Of a stretch of 64,000 bases of DNA, positions 35,134 to 44,021 are shown piece after piece. The DNA is taken from NCBI GenBank assembly GCA_963839685.1, contig CAWIVS010000010.1, positions 1-64,000 on the forward strand, given 5' to 3'. The DNA comes from CADEED01 sp963839685. GTDB taxonomy: Bacteria > Pseudomonadota > Gammaproteobacteria > Steroidobacterales > Steroidobacteraceae. Made by a program: the position numbers and the translations under genes. The notes beneath the pieces are model-generated. The model was not told the origin of the DNA and made no database searches. It worked only from the letters and a program-made list of their open reading frames with translations. Positions within the stretch are counted from its first letter, which is position 1; every line of letters begins with the position of its first letter.

Positions 35134-35580
35134 TCAGTTCCTTCTGGGGAATTCAGTTTTGTAAGGCTCCTTGTTGAAAAGGAAGATCGTGCACGGCGTG
35201 CTGGAGACGCATGCATCTTCATGCAGCTGGGTATGCATCTGCGTCCAGTGCGCGCCGGGTGTGAGGCGTATGCCTTTGCCTTCTCCAGTGCTGGGAACCC
35301 AGTGCTCCCAGGTACCCTCGACGACCACAGCCCAGTAGTTTGCCGTATGTGAATGCAGACCGGACTTGAACCCCGCAGGAGCATTGAGCAAGGTCCCGGC
35401 TTCCTCCTTCACGCGATCGCCCCAGAGCGGTGCCAGCTTCACCGGCACGTTCGGCGCCTCCTGGTACCAAGGGAGCTTGTCGACCGGAACATAGTGGTTG
35501 GCTACGGGAGTCTCGGCCCGCGATGCGCTGGCGATGAAGAAAACCAGCGCCAGGGCAGTGACCTTGAGTTTGTTCGTCAC
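35134..35580 (-). CDS. Secreted cupin protein, DUF4437-like, copy 1 of 3
   Basis: The 148-residue protein has a signal peptide (VTALALVFFIASASRA) and a cupin domain with LHSHTANYWAVVVEGTWEHW and the cysteine pair CVSSTPC. It is closest in pattern to the middle copy: both have LWGDR and a GxxSGLHxHxxxx core. As first gene of the tandem it presumably carries the promoter in the roughly 250-base region upstream (35581-35832), in which I see no gene and no clear promoter. Its role is unknown. Confidence 0.75.
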   Translation of the reverse strand: MTNKLKVTALALVFFIASASRAETPVANHYVPVDKLPWYQEAPNVPVKLAPLWGDRVKEEAGTLLNAPAGFKSGLHSHTANYWAVVVEGTWEHWVPSTGEGKGIRLTPGAHWTQMHTQLHEDACVSSTPCTIFLFNKEPYKTEFPRRN

Positions 35581-35832
35581 AGCAGGATCCTCCTGCGAGG
35601 AACGCTACAGCGCCATTGCAGCCTGAAACCATTGCACGATGTCCGGAATCCTTTGCAGATTTCCAGCATCTCGCTCGGCTCAACCTCTCAACTGAGCAGA
35701 TCAGCACATCGCGAGTGCACGGATGCACGGGCGTCGGGTGACGGGCCCGCCGAGCTGTCGTGTTATCTGGGCGACGGCGATTCTCGGCTCGTCCGTGTTC
35801 GCGCCCCGATCGAAGAGAAGACGGCACGTTGG

Positions 35833-36144
35833 TTAGACTGGCGCATGCGCACTCACCACGAAGTGCTGAACCTCGCGCTCGAACTCGAGCAGGTACTCGG
35901 CATCCTCCGGGTAGTATTTCGCGACCAGCAGTTCGTCTCCTGCGAATCCCCGGATCGCTTGCTCTGATTCCCACAGCGTCACCGTGAGGAAGTGAGAAAC
36001 GTCTCCCGCGTCGCGTCTCAAGACCTGTACGCTGAGATTGCCCGCGACGGACCGGTAGTCCGGAATCGCACGCCGTTCCAGGAACGACGCATAAGCGTCG
36101 GCTTTGTGCCGCGGCGTGCGGCCATGCCAGATTCTGCAGATCAT
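35833..36144 (-). CDS. Antibiotic biosynthesis monooxygenase (ABM)-fold protein
   Basis: From ATG 36144 the protein has 103 residues and the ABM/DUF1330-like dimeric ferredoxin fold pattern: an initial MICRIWHGRTP strand, a helix AYASFLERRAIPDYRS, strands ending VSHFLTVTLWES and a tail FVVSAHAPV. Proteins of this fold are small monooxygenases or haem-degrading enzymes, but many have no known activity. The longer open frame to 36219 lacks support. The 230 bases upstream hold no recognisable gene. Context gives no substrate. Confidence 0.7.
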   Translation of the reverse strand: MICRIWHGRTPRHKADAYASFLERRAIPDYRSVAGNLSVQVLRRDAGDVSHFLTVTLWESEQAIRGFAGDELLVAKYYPEDAEYLLEFEREVQHFVVSAHAPV

Positions 36145-36415
36145 GGTGGCGAAGCATGGCCGCGCCCGCGCCTGGCAGCGATCAGATTTGCTTGCGTCGA
36201 GTTCACGGCCTTTGTTCATGTCCGACGTGACTGCGCTCCGAATCTGATTTGAAAAACAGATGCTTGCGATCTCGCGGTGCAGCTACTTTGTCGATGCACT
36301 GTGCGCTGTCAGCCGCAAGCGCCTGCACGAACAGACGAGCCGCATTCGCGCAACGCGTCTACCCTGAAAACCAGTATTGCGGGCAGCGCCATTCTTGTCC
36401 CTGGGGTACGGCCTC

Positions 36416-36841
36416 TTGGAAGCAATAAAAAGAAGGCACTTCATTGGCGGTTCAGCGGCATCCTTGTTAGCCGCTCTGGAATGGCCGTCGCTCTCGGCGC
36501 TGGCTGCGTCCCATCCGCATGGCGACTACGCCTTCTTCGATGAACGATTCGAGAAGGCCCGTCGCATCGCGGCTTCATGGCCGGCTTCCATTGGGTCGGT
36601 CGCGGTTCAGAGTGACATCACCCCGTGGACTGACGCTCTGGAACGCGCATCAAGCGAGCGTCCACTGCAGCTGCGTGGCGTGACGACAGAATCATTCCGG
36701 TTCTGCGCGGCGATCTTCATCGGCGATCTCGCTCACCTGGACTTGCAGTTCTCCCGGCTCGACCAGGACCTTGTCCTGTGGACGATGCGCACCACGCCCA
36801 AACCCAGAACCAAAACAAGTGCGGAACGACGCAATGGCTGA
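36416..36841 (+). CDS. Tat-exported hypothetical protein of the 4-cresol dehydrogenase operon
   Basis: The protein begins with a twin-arginine-like signal (IKRRHFIGGSAASLLAALEW) and continues with a mostly helical domain of about 110 residues (DYAFFDERFEKARRIAASW). TTG 36416 and TTG 36377 are the possible starts; no ATG is available. Its stop overlaps the flavoprotein start by eight bases, so it is translated with the dehydrogenase. I do not recognise a family. Export with a periplasmic flavocytochrome suggests a maturation or partner role, which is inference. Confidence 0.6.
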   Translation: MEAIKRRHFIGGSAASLLAALEWPSLSALAASHPHGDYAFFDERFEKARRIAASWPASIGSVAVQSDITPWTDALERASSERPLQLRGVTTESFRFCAAIFIGDLAHLDLQFSRLDQDLVLWTMRTTPKPRTKTSAERRNG

Positions 36842-38408
36842 ACCCCTCCCGCCACGCATGACGGAAGAGCGAATGACCGATGCTCTGGAGCGATTCCGGA
36901 AAATAGTCGGCAAAGACTGGGTCTTTTCCGGAAAGGCGGTCGAGAGTTACCACGATCCGTACACGATCCCCAACGACGAAGGGCGCTACAAGGCACGTGC
37001 TGCGGTTGCGCCGCAGTCCGCCGAGCAGGTTCAGGAGATCGTCAAGGTCGCCAATGAGTTTCGCGTCCCGCTATGGACCGTCTCGCGCGGCAAGAACTTT
37101 GCTTACGGCGGCGCGGCGCCGGTGCTCTCGGGCTCAGTCGTGCTCGACCTGAGCCGGATGAATCGCATTCTCGAGGTGAACGAGAAGTTCGGCTACGCGC
37201 TGGTCGAACCCGGCGTCAGCTATTTCGATCTGTACAAGTACATCCAGGACCGTGGGCTGAAGTTGTGGCTGGACGTGCCCGATCCTGGCTGGGGCAGCGT
37301 CATGGGCAACGCGCTCGATCACGGCGTGGGCTACACGCCCTACGGTGATCACTTCGGCGTGCAATGTGGAATGGAAGTGGTGCTGGCGAACGGCGAGGTG
37401 GTGCGCACTGGCATGGGCGCCGTGCCGGGCAACAATACCTGGCAGTTGTTCAAGTACGGCTTCGGGCCTTACGTGGATGGGATTTTCTCGCAGTCCAACT
37501 TCGGCATCGTGACGAAGATGGGCATCTGGCTGATGCCGGAGCCCCCGGGCTATCGGCCATACATGATCACGTTCCAACGCGAGGAGGACATCGAGCAGGT
37601 GGTCGAGATCGTGCGGCCCCTGCGGCTCAACCAGGTCATCCAGAACGCCGCCACGATTCGCAGCCTGGTGCTGGACGCGGCGCTGTTCGCGACCAAGAGC
37701 CAGTACACATCAGACAAGGGGCCCATTTCGGACAGCGTTGCGAAAAAGATCATGGCTGATCAGGAAATGGGCATGTGGAATTTCTGTGGCGCGTTGTACG
37801 GTCCGCCACCGATCACTGACGCGCTCTGGACGGTGATCCGCGATTCGTTCTCCAAGATTCCTGGTGCGAAGTTCTACGAGCCGAAAGATCGCAAACGCAA
37901 CCCGGACATCCTGCTGCATCGGGCCGACACGATGAAGGGCATCCCCAAGCTGACGGAGTTCGGTTTTCTGAACTGGAACGGCGGCGGCGGTCACGTCGGC
38001 TTCTCGCCCGTGTCGCCGACCACCGGGCAGGACGCGCTCAAGCAGTACCGCATGGTCAGCAGTCGGGTGCGCGAATTCGGTTTCGACTATCAGGGTCTGA
38101 TGGCGATCGGCTTCCGCGAGCTGCATCATGTGACCGTAATCGTGTACGACCAGAGCGATCCGAAAGAGCGGGAGAAACTCGACAAGCTGTTTGGAATCCT
38201 GGTGCGCGAGGCTGCCGCCGAGGGCTACGGCGAATACCGCACGCACATCCATTACATGGACATGATTGCGGGGACCTACAACTGGAACAACAACGCCTTG
38301 ATGAAGATGCACCAGACAATCAAGGACGCGCTCGATCCGAATGGCATCCTCTCACCTGGCAAGTCCGGCATCTGGCCGAAATATTTGCGGGAGGGCAAGA
38401 AGACATGA
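36834..38408 (+). CDS. 4-cresol dehydrogenase / vanillyl-alcohol oxidase family flavoprotein
   Basis: The 524-residue protein has the VAO-type FAD-binding fold in its first 240 residues (SRGKNFAYGGAAPVLSGSVV, DPGWGSVMGNALDHGVGYTP) and the substrate-capping domain after it, with RELHHVTVIVYDQSDP and the end GILSPGKSGIWP. Length matches PchF of p-cresol methylhydroxylase. These enzymes oxidise para-substituted phenols through a quinone methide with water as oxygen source. The residue holding FAD covalently (Tyr or His in relatives) could not be fixed by eye. ATG 36834 overlaps the upstream gene; the next gene encodes the cytochrome c partner and overlaps by four bases. Eugenol or vanillyl alcohol are alternative substrates. 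Confidence 0.85.
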   Translation: MAEPLPPRMTEERMTDALERFRKIVGKDWVFSGKAVESYHDPYTIPNDEGRYKARAAVAPQSAEQVQEIVKVANEFRVPLWTVSRGKNFAYGGAAPVLSGSVVLDLSRMNRILEVNEKFGYALVEPGVSYFDLYKYIQDRGLKLWLDVPDPGWGSVMGNALDHGVGYTPYGDHFGVQCGMEVVLANGEVVRTGMGAVPGNNTWQLFKYGFGPYVDGIFSQSNFGIVTKMGIWLMPEPPGYRPYMITFQREEDIEQVVEIVRPLRLNQVIQNAATIRSLVLDAALFATKSQYTSDKGPISDSVAKKIMADQEMGMWNFCGALYGPPPITDALWTVIRDSFSKIPGAKFYEPKDRKRNPDILLHRADTMKGIPKLTEFGFLNWNGGGGHVGFSPVSPTTGQDALKQYRMVSSRVREFGFDYQGLMAIGFRELHHVTVIVYDQSDPKEREKLDKLFGILVREAAAEGYGEYRTHIHYMDMIAGTYNWNNNALMKMHQTIKDALDPNGILSPGKSGIWPKYLREGKKT

Positions 38409-38755
38409 GGCAAATAGGGTTGCTGCTGATCGGCGCATCTGCATTTGTCGGCCTGGCAAGGCCCGCGGGCGGCGGCGAGCCGAAAGGCAGCGAAGTCTTC
38501 GAACACTACTGCACCCATTGCCACGGCACTGCCGATGCTCCGGGCACGATGCAGTTGAGCCGGACCCGTGGCAAGGACAAAGGCCTGCTGACTCAGCGCG
38601 CGGACCTCGCGCCGGATTACATCGAATACATCGTGCGACACGGCTTGAAATCAATGCCGCCCTTCGCCCCGAGCGATCTCGATGAGACGAAACTCAAGGC
38701 GCTCATCGGCTTCCTGACGAAGCAGGAAATGGCCGGGAAGACGCCGGCGCGTTAG
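38405..38755 (+). CDS. Cytochrome c subunit of the 4-cresol-type dehydrogenase
   Basis: The 116-residue protein has a signal peptide (MRQIGLLLIGASAFVGLARP), one haem motif CTHCH near residue 39 and a likely axial methionine in SMPPFAPSDL. The size and arrangement match PchC, the small cytochrome subunit of p-cresol methylhydroxylase. It accepts electrons from the flavoprotein encoded immediately upstream (four-base overlap) and passes them to a periplasmic carrier. It is exported by Sec, whereas the first gene of the operon carries a Tat-like signal. Confidence 0.87.
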   Translation: MRQIGLLLIGASAFVGLARPAGGGEPKGSEVFEHYCTHCHGTADAPGTMQLSRTRGKDKGLLTQRADLAPDYIEYIVRHGLKSMPPFAPSDLDETKLKALIGFLTKQEMAGKTPAR

Positions 38756-38765
38756 CGAAGTGGCC

Positions 38766-38850
38766 ATGGCGCGAAACCTCGCGACGTCTTTCGTCGCGTT
38801 CGCTGCTGACAATTCCAGGCGGACGTACACATAATCCAGTCGAGGTCGAC
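38766..38850 (+). pseudogene. Remnant of a GH43 gene 5' end
   Basis: Eighty-five bases here correspond to the first 36 codons of the intact GH43 gene at 29338. The encoded start MARNLATSFVAFAADNSRRT parallels the GH43 signal peptide and the following residues. Over the last 54 aligned bases I count 45 identities plus one inserted T at about 38832, which creates a stop; six of the nine differences are third-position synonymous changes. A stretch of the signal peptide is deleted, and the rest of the gene is absent; a new gene starts 27 bases later. Confidence 0.65.
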
Positions 38851-38877
38851 AAACCTCCACGCATTAGGTGACATTCG

Positions 38878-39981
38878 ATGAACCGGACAGGACTGGCTCG
38901 CGCGATTGCCTTTGTGGCGCTGTGTTTCGCTTCGACTGCGTGGGCCGGCAAGACGCGTAACGTAATTCTCGTGATCACCGATGGTGTGCGCTGGCAGGAG
39001 GTATTCACGGGAGCGGATCCAACGCTGCTCAACGGCGAGGCCGGCGGCAGTTGGACGTCGGCCGCGGAGCTCAAGGCCAAGTACTGGGACGACGATCCGA
39101 CTGTACGGCGCAAACGCTTGTTTCCGTTTCTGTGGGAGACGGTCGCGACGCAGGGCCAGATTTACGGCAACCAGAACAAGGGCAGCGTGGCGCGGGTCAC
39201 GAACACCATGATGTTCTCCTACCCGGGCTACAACGAGATGGTGAGCGGAGCGGCCGACCCGCGCATCAATTCGAATGAATTCGGCCCGAACCCGAACGTG
39301 ACGGTGTTCGAGTGGCTCAACACCAAGCCGGCCTTCGCTGGCAAGGTCGGGATCTTCGGCACCTGGGCCACATTCGCGGACATCTTCAACGGCGCGCGCA
39401 GCCATCTTCCGATCCGTTCGGGTGCGACGCTGGTCGATGCAAACGATCGAAGCGCACATGGCGTGTTGCTGAGTGAACTCTATCGCACCACCACTCGACT
39501 CGAAGGCGCCGATCCCTTCGATTCGTTTCTGCACGTCGTGGTCCGCGACCACCTTCGCGCCCATCAACCACGCGTGCTGTTCATCGGCTACGGCGACACG
39601 GACACCTGGCAGCACATGGGACGTTACGACGCCTTCCTCGAAACCGCGCATTCTTTCGATGCATATCTCGCGGACCTATGGCGCCAGTTACAGTCATCCG
39701 CGCACTACAAGGATCGAACAACGCTCATCGTGTCGACGGACCACGGCCGCGGCGGGGGCCTAAGCCAGTGGCGCGACCACGGCGTTGATCAAAAAGGATC
39801 CGACGCAATCTGGATCGCGGTCATTGGGCCGGATACACGGCCGCTTGGCGAGCGCCAGACTTCAGCGGCAGTAACCCAATCGCAGATCGCGTCGACAATC
39901 GCGGCGCTCGTGGGAGAAGACTTTCAATCGTCCAATCCGAAAGCCGCGCCGCCGCTGCGCGACGTGCTGGGCGCTCCCTGA
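38878..39981 (+). CDS. Secreted alkaline-phosphatase-superfamily hydrolase
   Basis: The 367-residue protein has a signal peptide ending STAWAG and the alkaline phosphatase superfamily core: metal-binding VILVITDGVRW at about residues 29-39 and STDHGRGGG near residue 285, with GYGDTDTWQHMGRYD between. ATG 38878 has an AGGTGA ribosome site. Members include phosphodiesterases, sulfatases and phosphonate hydrolases; which one cannot be said because the nucleophile region (NTMMFSYPG) matches several. It lies directly upstream of a GH3 gene on the same strand and may desulfate or dephosphorylate the same glycan. Confidence 0.78.
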   Translation: MNRTGLARAIAFVALCFASTAWAGKTRNVILVITDGVRWQEVFTGADPTLLNGEAGGSWTSAAELKAKYWDDDPTVRRKRLFPFLWETVATQGQIYGNQNKGSVARVTNTMMFSYPGYNEMVSGAADPRINSNEFGPNPNVTVFEWLNTKPAFAGKVGIFGTWATFADIFNGARSHLPIRSGATLVDANDRSAHGVLLSELYRTTTRLEGADPFDSFLHVVVRDHLRAHQPRVLFIGYGDTDTWQHMGRYDAFLETAHSFDAYLADLWRQLQSSAHYKDRTTLIVSTDHGRGGGLSQWRDHGVDQKGSDAIWIAVIGPDTRPLGERQTSAAVTQSQIASTIAALVGEDFQSSNPKAAPPLRDVLGAP

Positions 39982-40022
39982 CCGCGCGTCACCATACTCC
40001 GGGCCTCCTGGCGCTCGCGCTT

Positions 40023-42650
40023 TTGCTGACGGGTCCGGCTGCGGCATCGCCGCCGGACGCGGAATTCTCGCCGCGTGTGCAGCAGCTGCTGGCGCAGATG
40101 TCGCGCGCGGAAAAGTTGGCCGTCATCCGCGGCGCACAAGAACCGGAAGCGGTGTTCATCGGTGAGGCGGGCTGGATCCGGGGCGTGCCGCGGCTCGGCA
40201 TTCCCGACTTGCGCTTCGCCGATGGTCCGCCGGGTGTGCTGGTGCGCCATGCATCGACCGGGATGCCGGGGACGCTCGTCGTGGCTTCGACCTTCAGTCG
40301 TCGCGAGGCTGCCGCCAACGGCGAGATCATCGGTCGCGACGCTCGCTCGCTCGGCGTCGATGTCATCCTGCAGCCGTACATCAATCTGTACCGCGACCCG
40401 ACCTTCGAGCGCGCCTACAACACGCTCGGCGAGGATCCGGTATTGACGGGCACTCTCGCTGCGCACTTCGTGACCGCGGCGCAGGCCGAAGGCGTGATGG
40501 TGCAGGCGAAACACTTCGTGGCGTATGAAGGTGCCGAAGATGCCATCGTTGACGATCAGACCTTGCGCGAGGTGTACCTCGTGCCGTTCAAGGCCGTCGT
40601 GGACGCGGGCGTTGCGTCGCTCATGTGTTCGTACAACCGGATCAACGGCACACATTCCTGCGGGAACGAACCTGTGCTCAGGCAAATCCTGCGCGGCGAA
40701 TTTGGGTTTCGCGGATTCGTCACTTCGGATTGGGGCGCGACCCATGGCGCGGAGTTCATCACGCGGGGACTGGACATGGAGCAGCCGGGCGTCAGCCCTG
40801 AGGCGAGCTTCGCGCTGGAACCGAAACCCGATGAACCCGCAATGTCCAGGCAGCAAGTCAACGAGCTGGTCGAAATCATGACGGCCGGTGTGCCCGAGGA
40901 ACAACGCTTCCCGTTGCCCGCGCCGGGTGAGGACGCGCCATCGCCCGTCGAGAGTCCGAGAAATCTCGGCGAGGCGCTGGCCAAAGGCACGGTGACGGAT
41001 GCGGATATCGATCGTGCGGCCGGGCACGTGCTCGGGCAGATCGAACGCTTCGGGTGGTTAGCCCACGCGCCACGGCACACGGTCGTGCCGCAGCCCATCG
41101 CGGCAAATGCGCGCGTGATTCAGCGCACGACCGAGCGCGGCGCCGTGTTACTCAAGAATAATGGCGTACTGCCGCTGCGCGCCGCCGATCTCGATTCGCT
41201 CGCGCTCATCGGCCCGGGCGCACTGCAGACCTTCGCGCACGTCACCGGCGACGAGCAGTCTTTCGGTCGCGCCGAGCGTCAGGTGGGCGTGTGGCATGCG
41301 TTGAAGGAATTGGTCCCGCGTGCCAAGCTCAAGCTCGCGGTCGCCGACGACATGACCGGCGTGCCAATTCCGGCGAGCGCGCTTGGGCAGATGATGCGCA
41401 GCGACGCGGGTGCGACGACACCCATCTTCGATGCGGATATCGACTTCACGCGCCGCGCCGGTCGTGCGTTGCCGGCGGGCAGTCGTCGCAGCTGGAGCGG
41501 CACACTCATCGTGCCGGTCGCCGGTGACTACGACATCGACCTGCAGCTCCTCGGCGCCACCGGCCAGTTCGGAATCGATGGCAAGCTCATCGGAAGAATG
41601 GCCTGGTGGGGCGGACACGGCGACATCGTGTTCGCCAACCGCGACAACGTCGTGCCCACCACCGATGGCCTCGACAACCTGCGCCGGCTCGTGCACCTCG
41701 ACGCCGGCGCGCACGCGATCACGGTCGAGGTCAACGCCGACGGCAGCGGCGATGAAGTTCAGGCGCGTCTGGCGTGGGTAACGCCGGAAATGAAACGCCG
41801 CGCATTCGCCGAGGCCATCGAAGCGGCACGAACGTCCAAGGTTGCCGTCGTGTTCGCGTGGAGCCGCAACCGCCCAGCCTTTGGATTGCCGGGCGAGCAA
41901 GATCGTCTTATCGCAGAGGTCGCCGCGGTCAATCCCAACACCATCGTGGTGCTCAATACCGGACAGGCCATCGCGATGCCCTGGCTCGACAAGGTTCGTG
42001 CCGTGCTCGAGATGTGGTACACGGGCGATGAGGGCGGATGGGCCGCAGCGAATCTGCTCACGGGCAAGACGAGCCCCGCGGGCCGCCTGCCTTTCACGTG
42101 GCCGCGCCGCCTCGAAGACGGACCCGCAACCGATCCGGCTCACCCCGAGCGCACTTCGCGAGGCGTGGCCGGCAAGACGCGCTACGACGAGGGCATCGAC
42201 ATCGGTTACCGATGGTTCGATCGTCATGAGATCGAACCGCTGTTCCCGTTCGGCTTCGGCCTTTCATACACGCGCTTCGACTACTCGCGTCTGTCGGTGC
42301 GGCGGACGCCGGATGGCGGGCTCGACGTGGAATGCACGGTTCGAAACGTCGGTGCGCGGCTTTCCGATGAAGTGGTGCAGGTCTATCTCGGCGCGCCCGA
42401 AACGCCGCCCGCGGACGCGGCGTTCGCGGTGCGCGCGCTCGCCGACTTCGCGCGCATCACGGTTGCGCCAGGCGCTTCGAAGCGCGTGCATATGCACATC
42501 GCGCCTGAACGGCTGCGGTACTGGTCGACGGCAGATGCGGCGTGGCGGGTCGCGCCGACCGCGCGCACCGTTTACGTTGGCCGCTCGTCGCGCGATCTGC
42601 CGCTAACTTTCAGGATTCCAGACGAAGGTCGCGACGGCGCCGGACGGTAG
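40023..42650 (+). CDS. GH3 beta-glycosidase with PA14 insert, secreted
   Basis: The protein has about 875 residues: GH3 N-terminal TIM barrel with the nucleophile D236 in VTSDWGATHG, a PA14 domain inserted at about 460-590 (GTLIVPVAGDYDIDLQLLGA, RLVHLDAGAHAITVEVNADG), the GH3 C-terminal domain and a fibronectin-III-like end. A good signal peptide (TPGLLALALLLTGPAAASPP) begins before TTG 40023; the frame has no ATG or GTG there, so CTG 39978 is the only start that keeps it. Beta-glucosidases and xylosidases share this form. Its last 48 bases overlap the convergent GH30 gene. Confidence 0.88.
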   Translation: MLTGPAAASPPDAEFSPRVQQLLAQMSRAEKLAVIRGAQEPEAVFIGEAGWIRGVPRLGIPDLRFADGPPGVLVRHASTGMPGTLVVASTFSRREAAANGEIIGRDARSLGVDVILQPYINLYRDPTFERAYNTLGEDPVLTGTLAAHFVTAAQAEGVMVQAKHFVAYEGAEDAIVDDQTLREVYLVPFKAVVDAGVASLMCSYNRINGTHSCGNEPVLRQILRGEFGFRGFVTSDWGATHGAEFITRGLDMEQPGVSPEASFALEPKPDEPAMSRQQVNELVEIMTAGVPEEQRFPLPAPGEDAPSPVESPRNLGEALAKGTVTDADIDRAAGHVLGQIERFGWLAHAPRHTVVPQPIAANARVIQRTTERGAVLLKNNGVLPLRAADLDSLALIGPGALQTFAHVTGDEQSFGRAERQVGVWHALKELVPRAKLKLAVADDMTGVPIPASALGQMMRSDAGATTPIFDADIDFTRRAGRALPAGSRRSWSGTLIVPVAGDYDIDLQLLGATGQFGIDGKLIGRMAWWGGHGDIVFANRDNVVPTTDGLDNLRRLVHLDAGAHAITVEVNADGSGDEVQARLAWVTPEMKRRAFAEAIEAARTSKVAVVFAWSRNRPAFGLPGEQDRLIAEVAAVNPNTIVVLNTGQAIAMPWLDKVRAVLEMWYTGDEGGWAAANLLTGKTSPAGRLPFTWPRRLEDGPATDPAHPERTSRGVAGKTRYDEGIDIGYRWFDRHEIEPLFPFGFGLSYTRFDYSRLSVRRTPDGGLDVECTVRNVGARLSDEVVQVYLGAPETPPADAAFAVRALADFARITVAPGASKRVHMHIAPERLRYWSTADAAWRVAPTARTVYVGRSSRDLPLTFRIPDEGRDGAGR

Positions 42651-44021
42651 GGTGTAGTCGAACGACGCGCCACCCGAGCGGACCGAGAACCGGCGGGGGC
42701 GATACGCGTCGTTCAATACGATCAAGGCTATGGACCCGTCCGCATTCTGGAATGCCACGGTCGCCAGGTCGTTGACGCCGGTTGGCGACTCGATGCGATG
42801 CGCGCCCGGCATGACGAAGCGACTCGCGTGCCCGAGGACGTAGTACTCGAGGTTGCGCGTGATCGCGCCGGTCCTGGAATCGATCGTCACCACACCACGG
42901 CAGTTTCCGCAGCCGCCCGCGTGCGGTCCGTGCTGCTCGTCGAGCGCGAGATTCCACAACACGATGCCGCGCGACCAGCCGCGCGTCGAGCCGATGATGA
43001 GTTCACGGACGAACCAGCGCAGCGAATCGGCCCAGCCCGAATCCCATTCCCCTCCCGAGCACTCGGTGAGATAGGCATCCTTGTCCGGATGCGCCGCGTG
43101 TACCGGCGTTTGCGCCGCGACGCTGCCTCCGTAGCAGTGCCAGGCGACTCCGGCGATGAAAGGCGCCGCCCGGCGGTCGGCGAGCACCTCGAGCGGAGAT
43201 TCCGGCTTATCCCAGTTGTGGTCCCAGTCGAGGATGAGCGGCGCTGCGACTCGCTTCGCAAGCATGGGGCCGAGAAACTGTCCGATGATGCGCGCCCGCT
43301 CGGCCGCTTCCAGCAGCATGCCGGGATAGTCCGGCGTATCGTAGTCGGGTTCGTTCTGCAGCGTGAGCGCGAAAATCGGCACGCCTTCCGCGGCGAAGGC
43401 GTCGCTGAAGCGAACCAGATAGGCCGCGAGCGCCGGTTGAGCTTCGGGAAGCAGACGTCCGTGCACCAGGCTGCCCGAGGTCTTCATCCAGCCTGGTGGA
43501 CTCCAGGGCGAGGCTACGATACGAAGTTCGGGATTGATCGCGCGCGCCGCGCGCAGCACCGGCAGCAGCTCCGCGCGATTGGGCTCAATGGAAAAGTGGA
43601 CCAGTTCCGGATCCGGTTTGCCGTCGGGCGTGTCGTCGAGGCTGTAATGGCTGCGAGAAAAATCCGACGCGCCGATGGAGATGCGCGTGAAACTCAAGCC
43701 GAGCCCGCCGTCGCGGCCGAACAATTCCTTGAGGAGCGCGGTCCGCTGCGCCTCGTTGAGCTTTGTCTGGATGAGCCATGCGCTCGCATCCGTGACTGCG
43801 GCGCCGTAGCCGACAATGGACTGATAGCGGGTGTCCGCGTCGACATCGATTCGATTCGGGAGCGTAGCCCGCGTGGCGAATGACAGCCCCGCTTCGTGCG
43901 CGAGCAGACGGCTCTTGTCGGCCGTCGTGACCCAGGCCTGCACGTCGACCGCGGTGCTCACGCACGGCAGAATGCCGAACAGCGCGCCAAGCGCCAGCGG
44001 AGGGATTGACGCGCGCTTCAC
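42603..44021 (-). CDS. GH30 glycoside hydrolase, secreted
   Basis: The 472-residue protein has a signal peptide (LALGALFGILPCVSTA) and a GH30 TIM barrel with side beta domain. The acid/base is E224 in LQNEPDYD and the nucleophile E320 in LTECSGGEW; the 96-residue spacing is normal. GH30 includes glucosylceramidases, beta-1,6-glucanases and xylanases; the subfamily is not clear, though the Trp-rich C-terminal side domain suits GH30_1 or _3. It is the last gene of an operon with a DUF1080 protein and a 3-dehydrogenase, overlapping the former by four bases. Confidence 0.88.
   Translation of the reverse strand: MKRASIPPLALGALFGILPCVSTAVDVQAWVTTADKSRLLAHEAGLSFATRATLPNRIDVDADTRYQSIVGYGAAVTDASAWLIQTKLNEAQRTALLKELFGRDGGLGLSFTRISIGASDFSRSHYSLDDTPDGKPDPELVHFSIEPNRAELLPVLRAARAINPELRIVASPWSPPGWMKTSGSLVHGRLLPEAQPALAAYLVRFSDAFAAEGVPIFALTLQNEPDYDTPDYPGMLLEAAERARIIGQFLGPMLAKRVAAPLILDWDHNWDKPESPLEVLADRRAAPFIAGVAWHCYGGSVAAQTPVHAAHPDKDAYLTECSGGEWDSGWADSLRWFVRELIIGSTRGWSRGIVLWNLALDEQHGPHAGGCGNCRGVVTIDSRTGAITRNLEYYVLGHASRFVMPGAHRIESPTGVNDLATVAFQNADGSIALIVLNDAYRPRRFSVRSGGASFDYTLPSGAVATFVWNPES

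Noticed and set aside
41148..42227. A 359-codon frame opposite GH3
   Set aside because: GH3 motifs are clear in the plus strand; the antisense frame is a composition effect.
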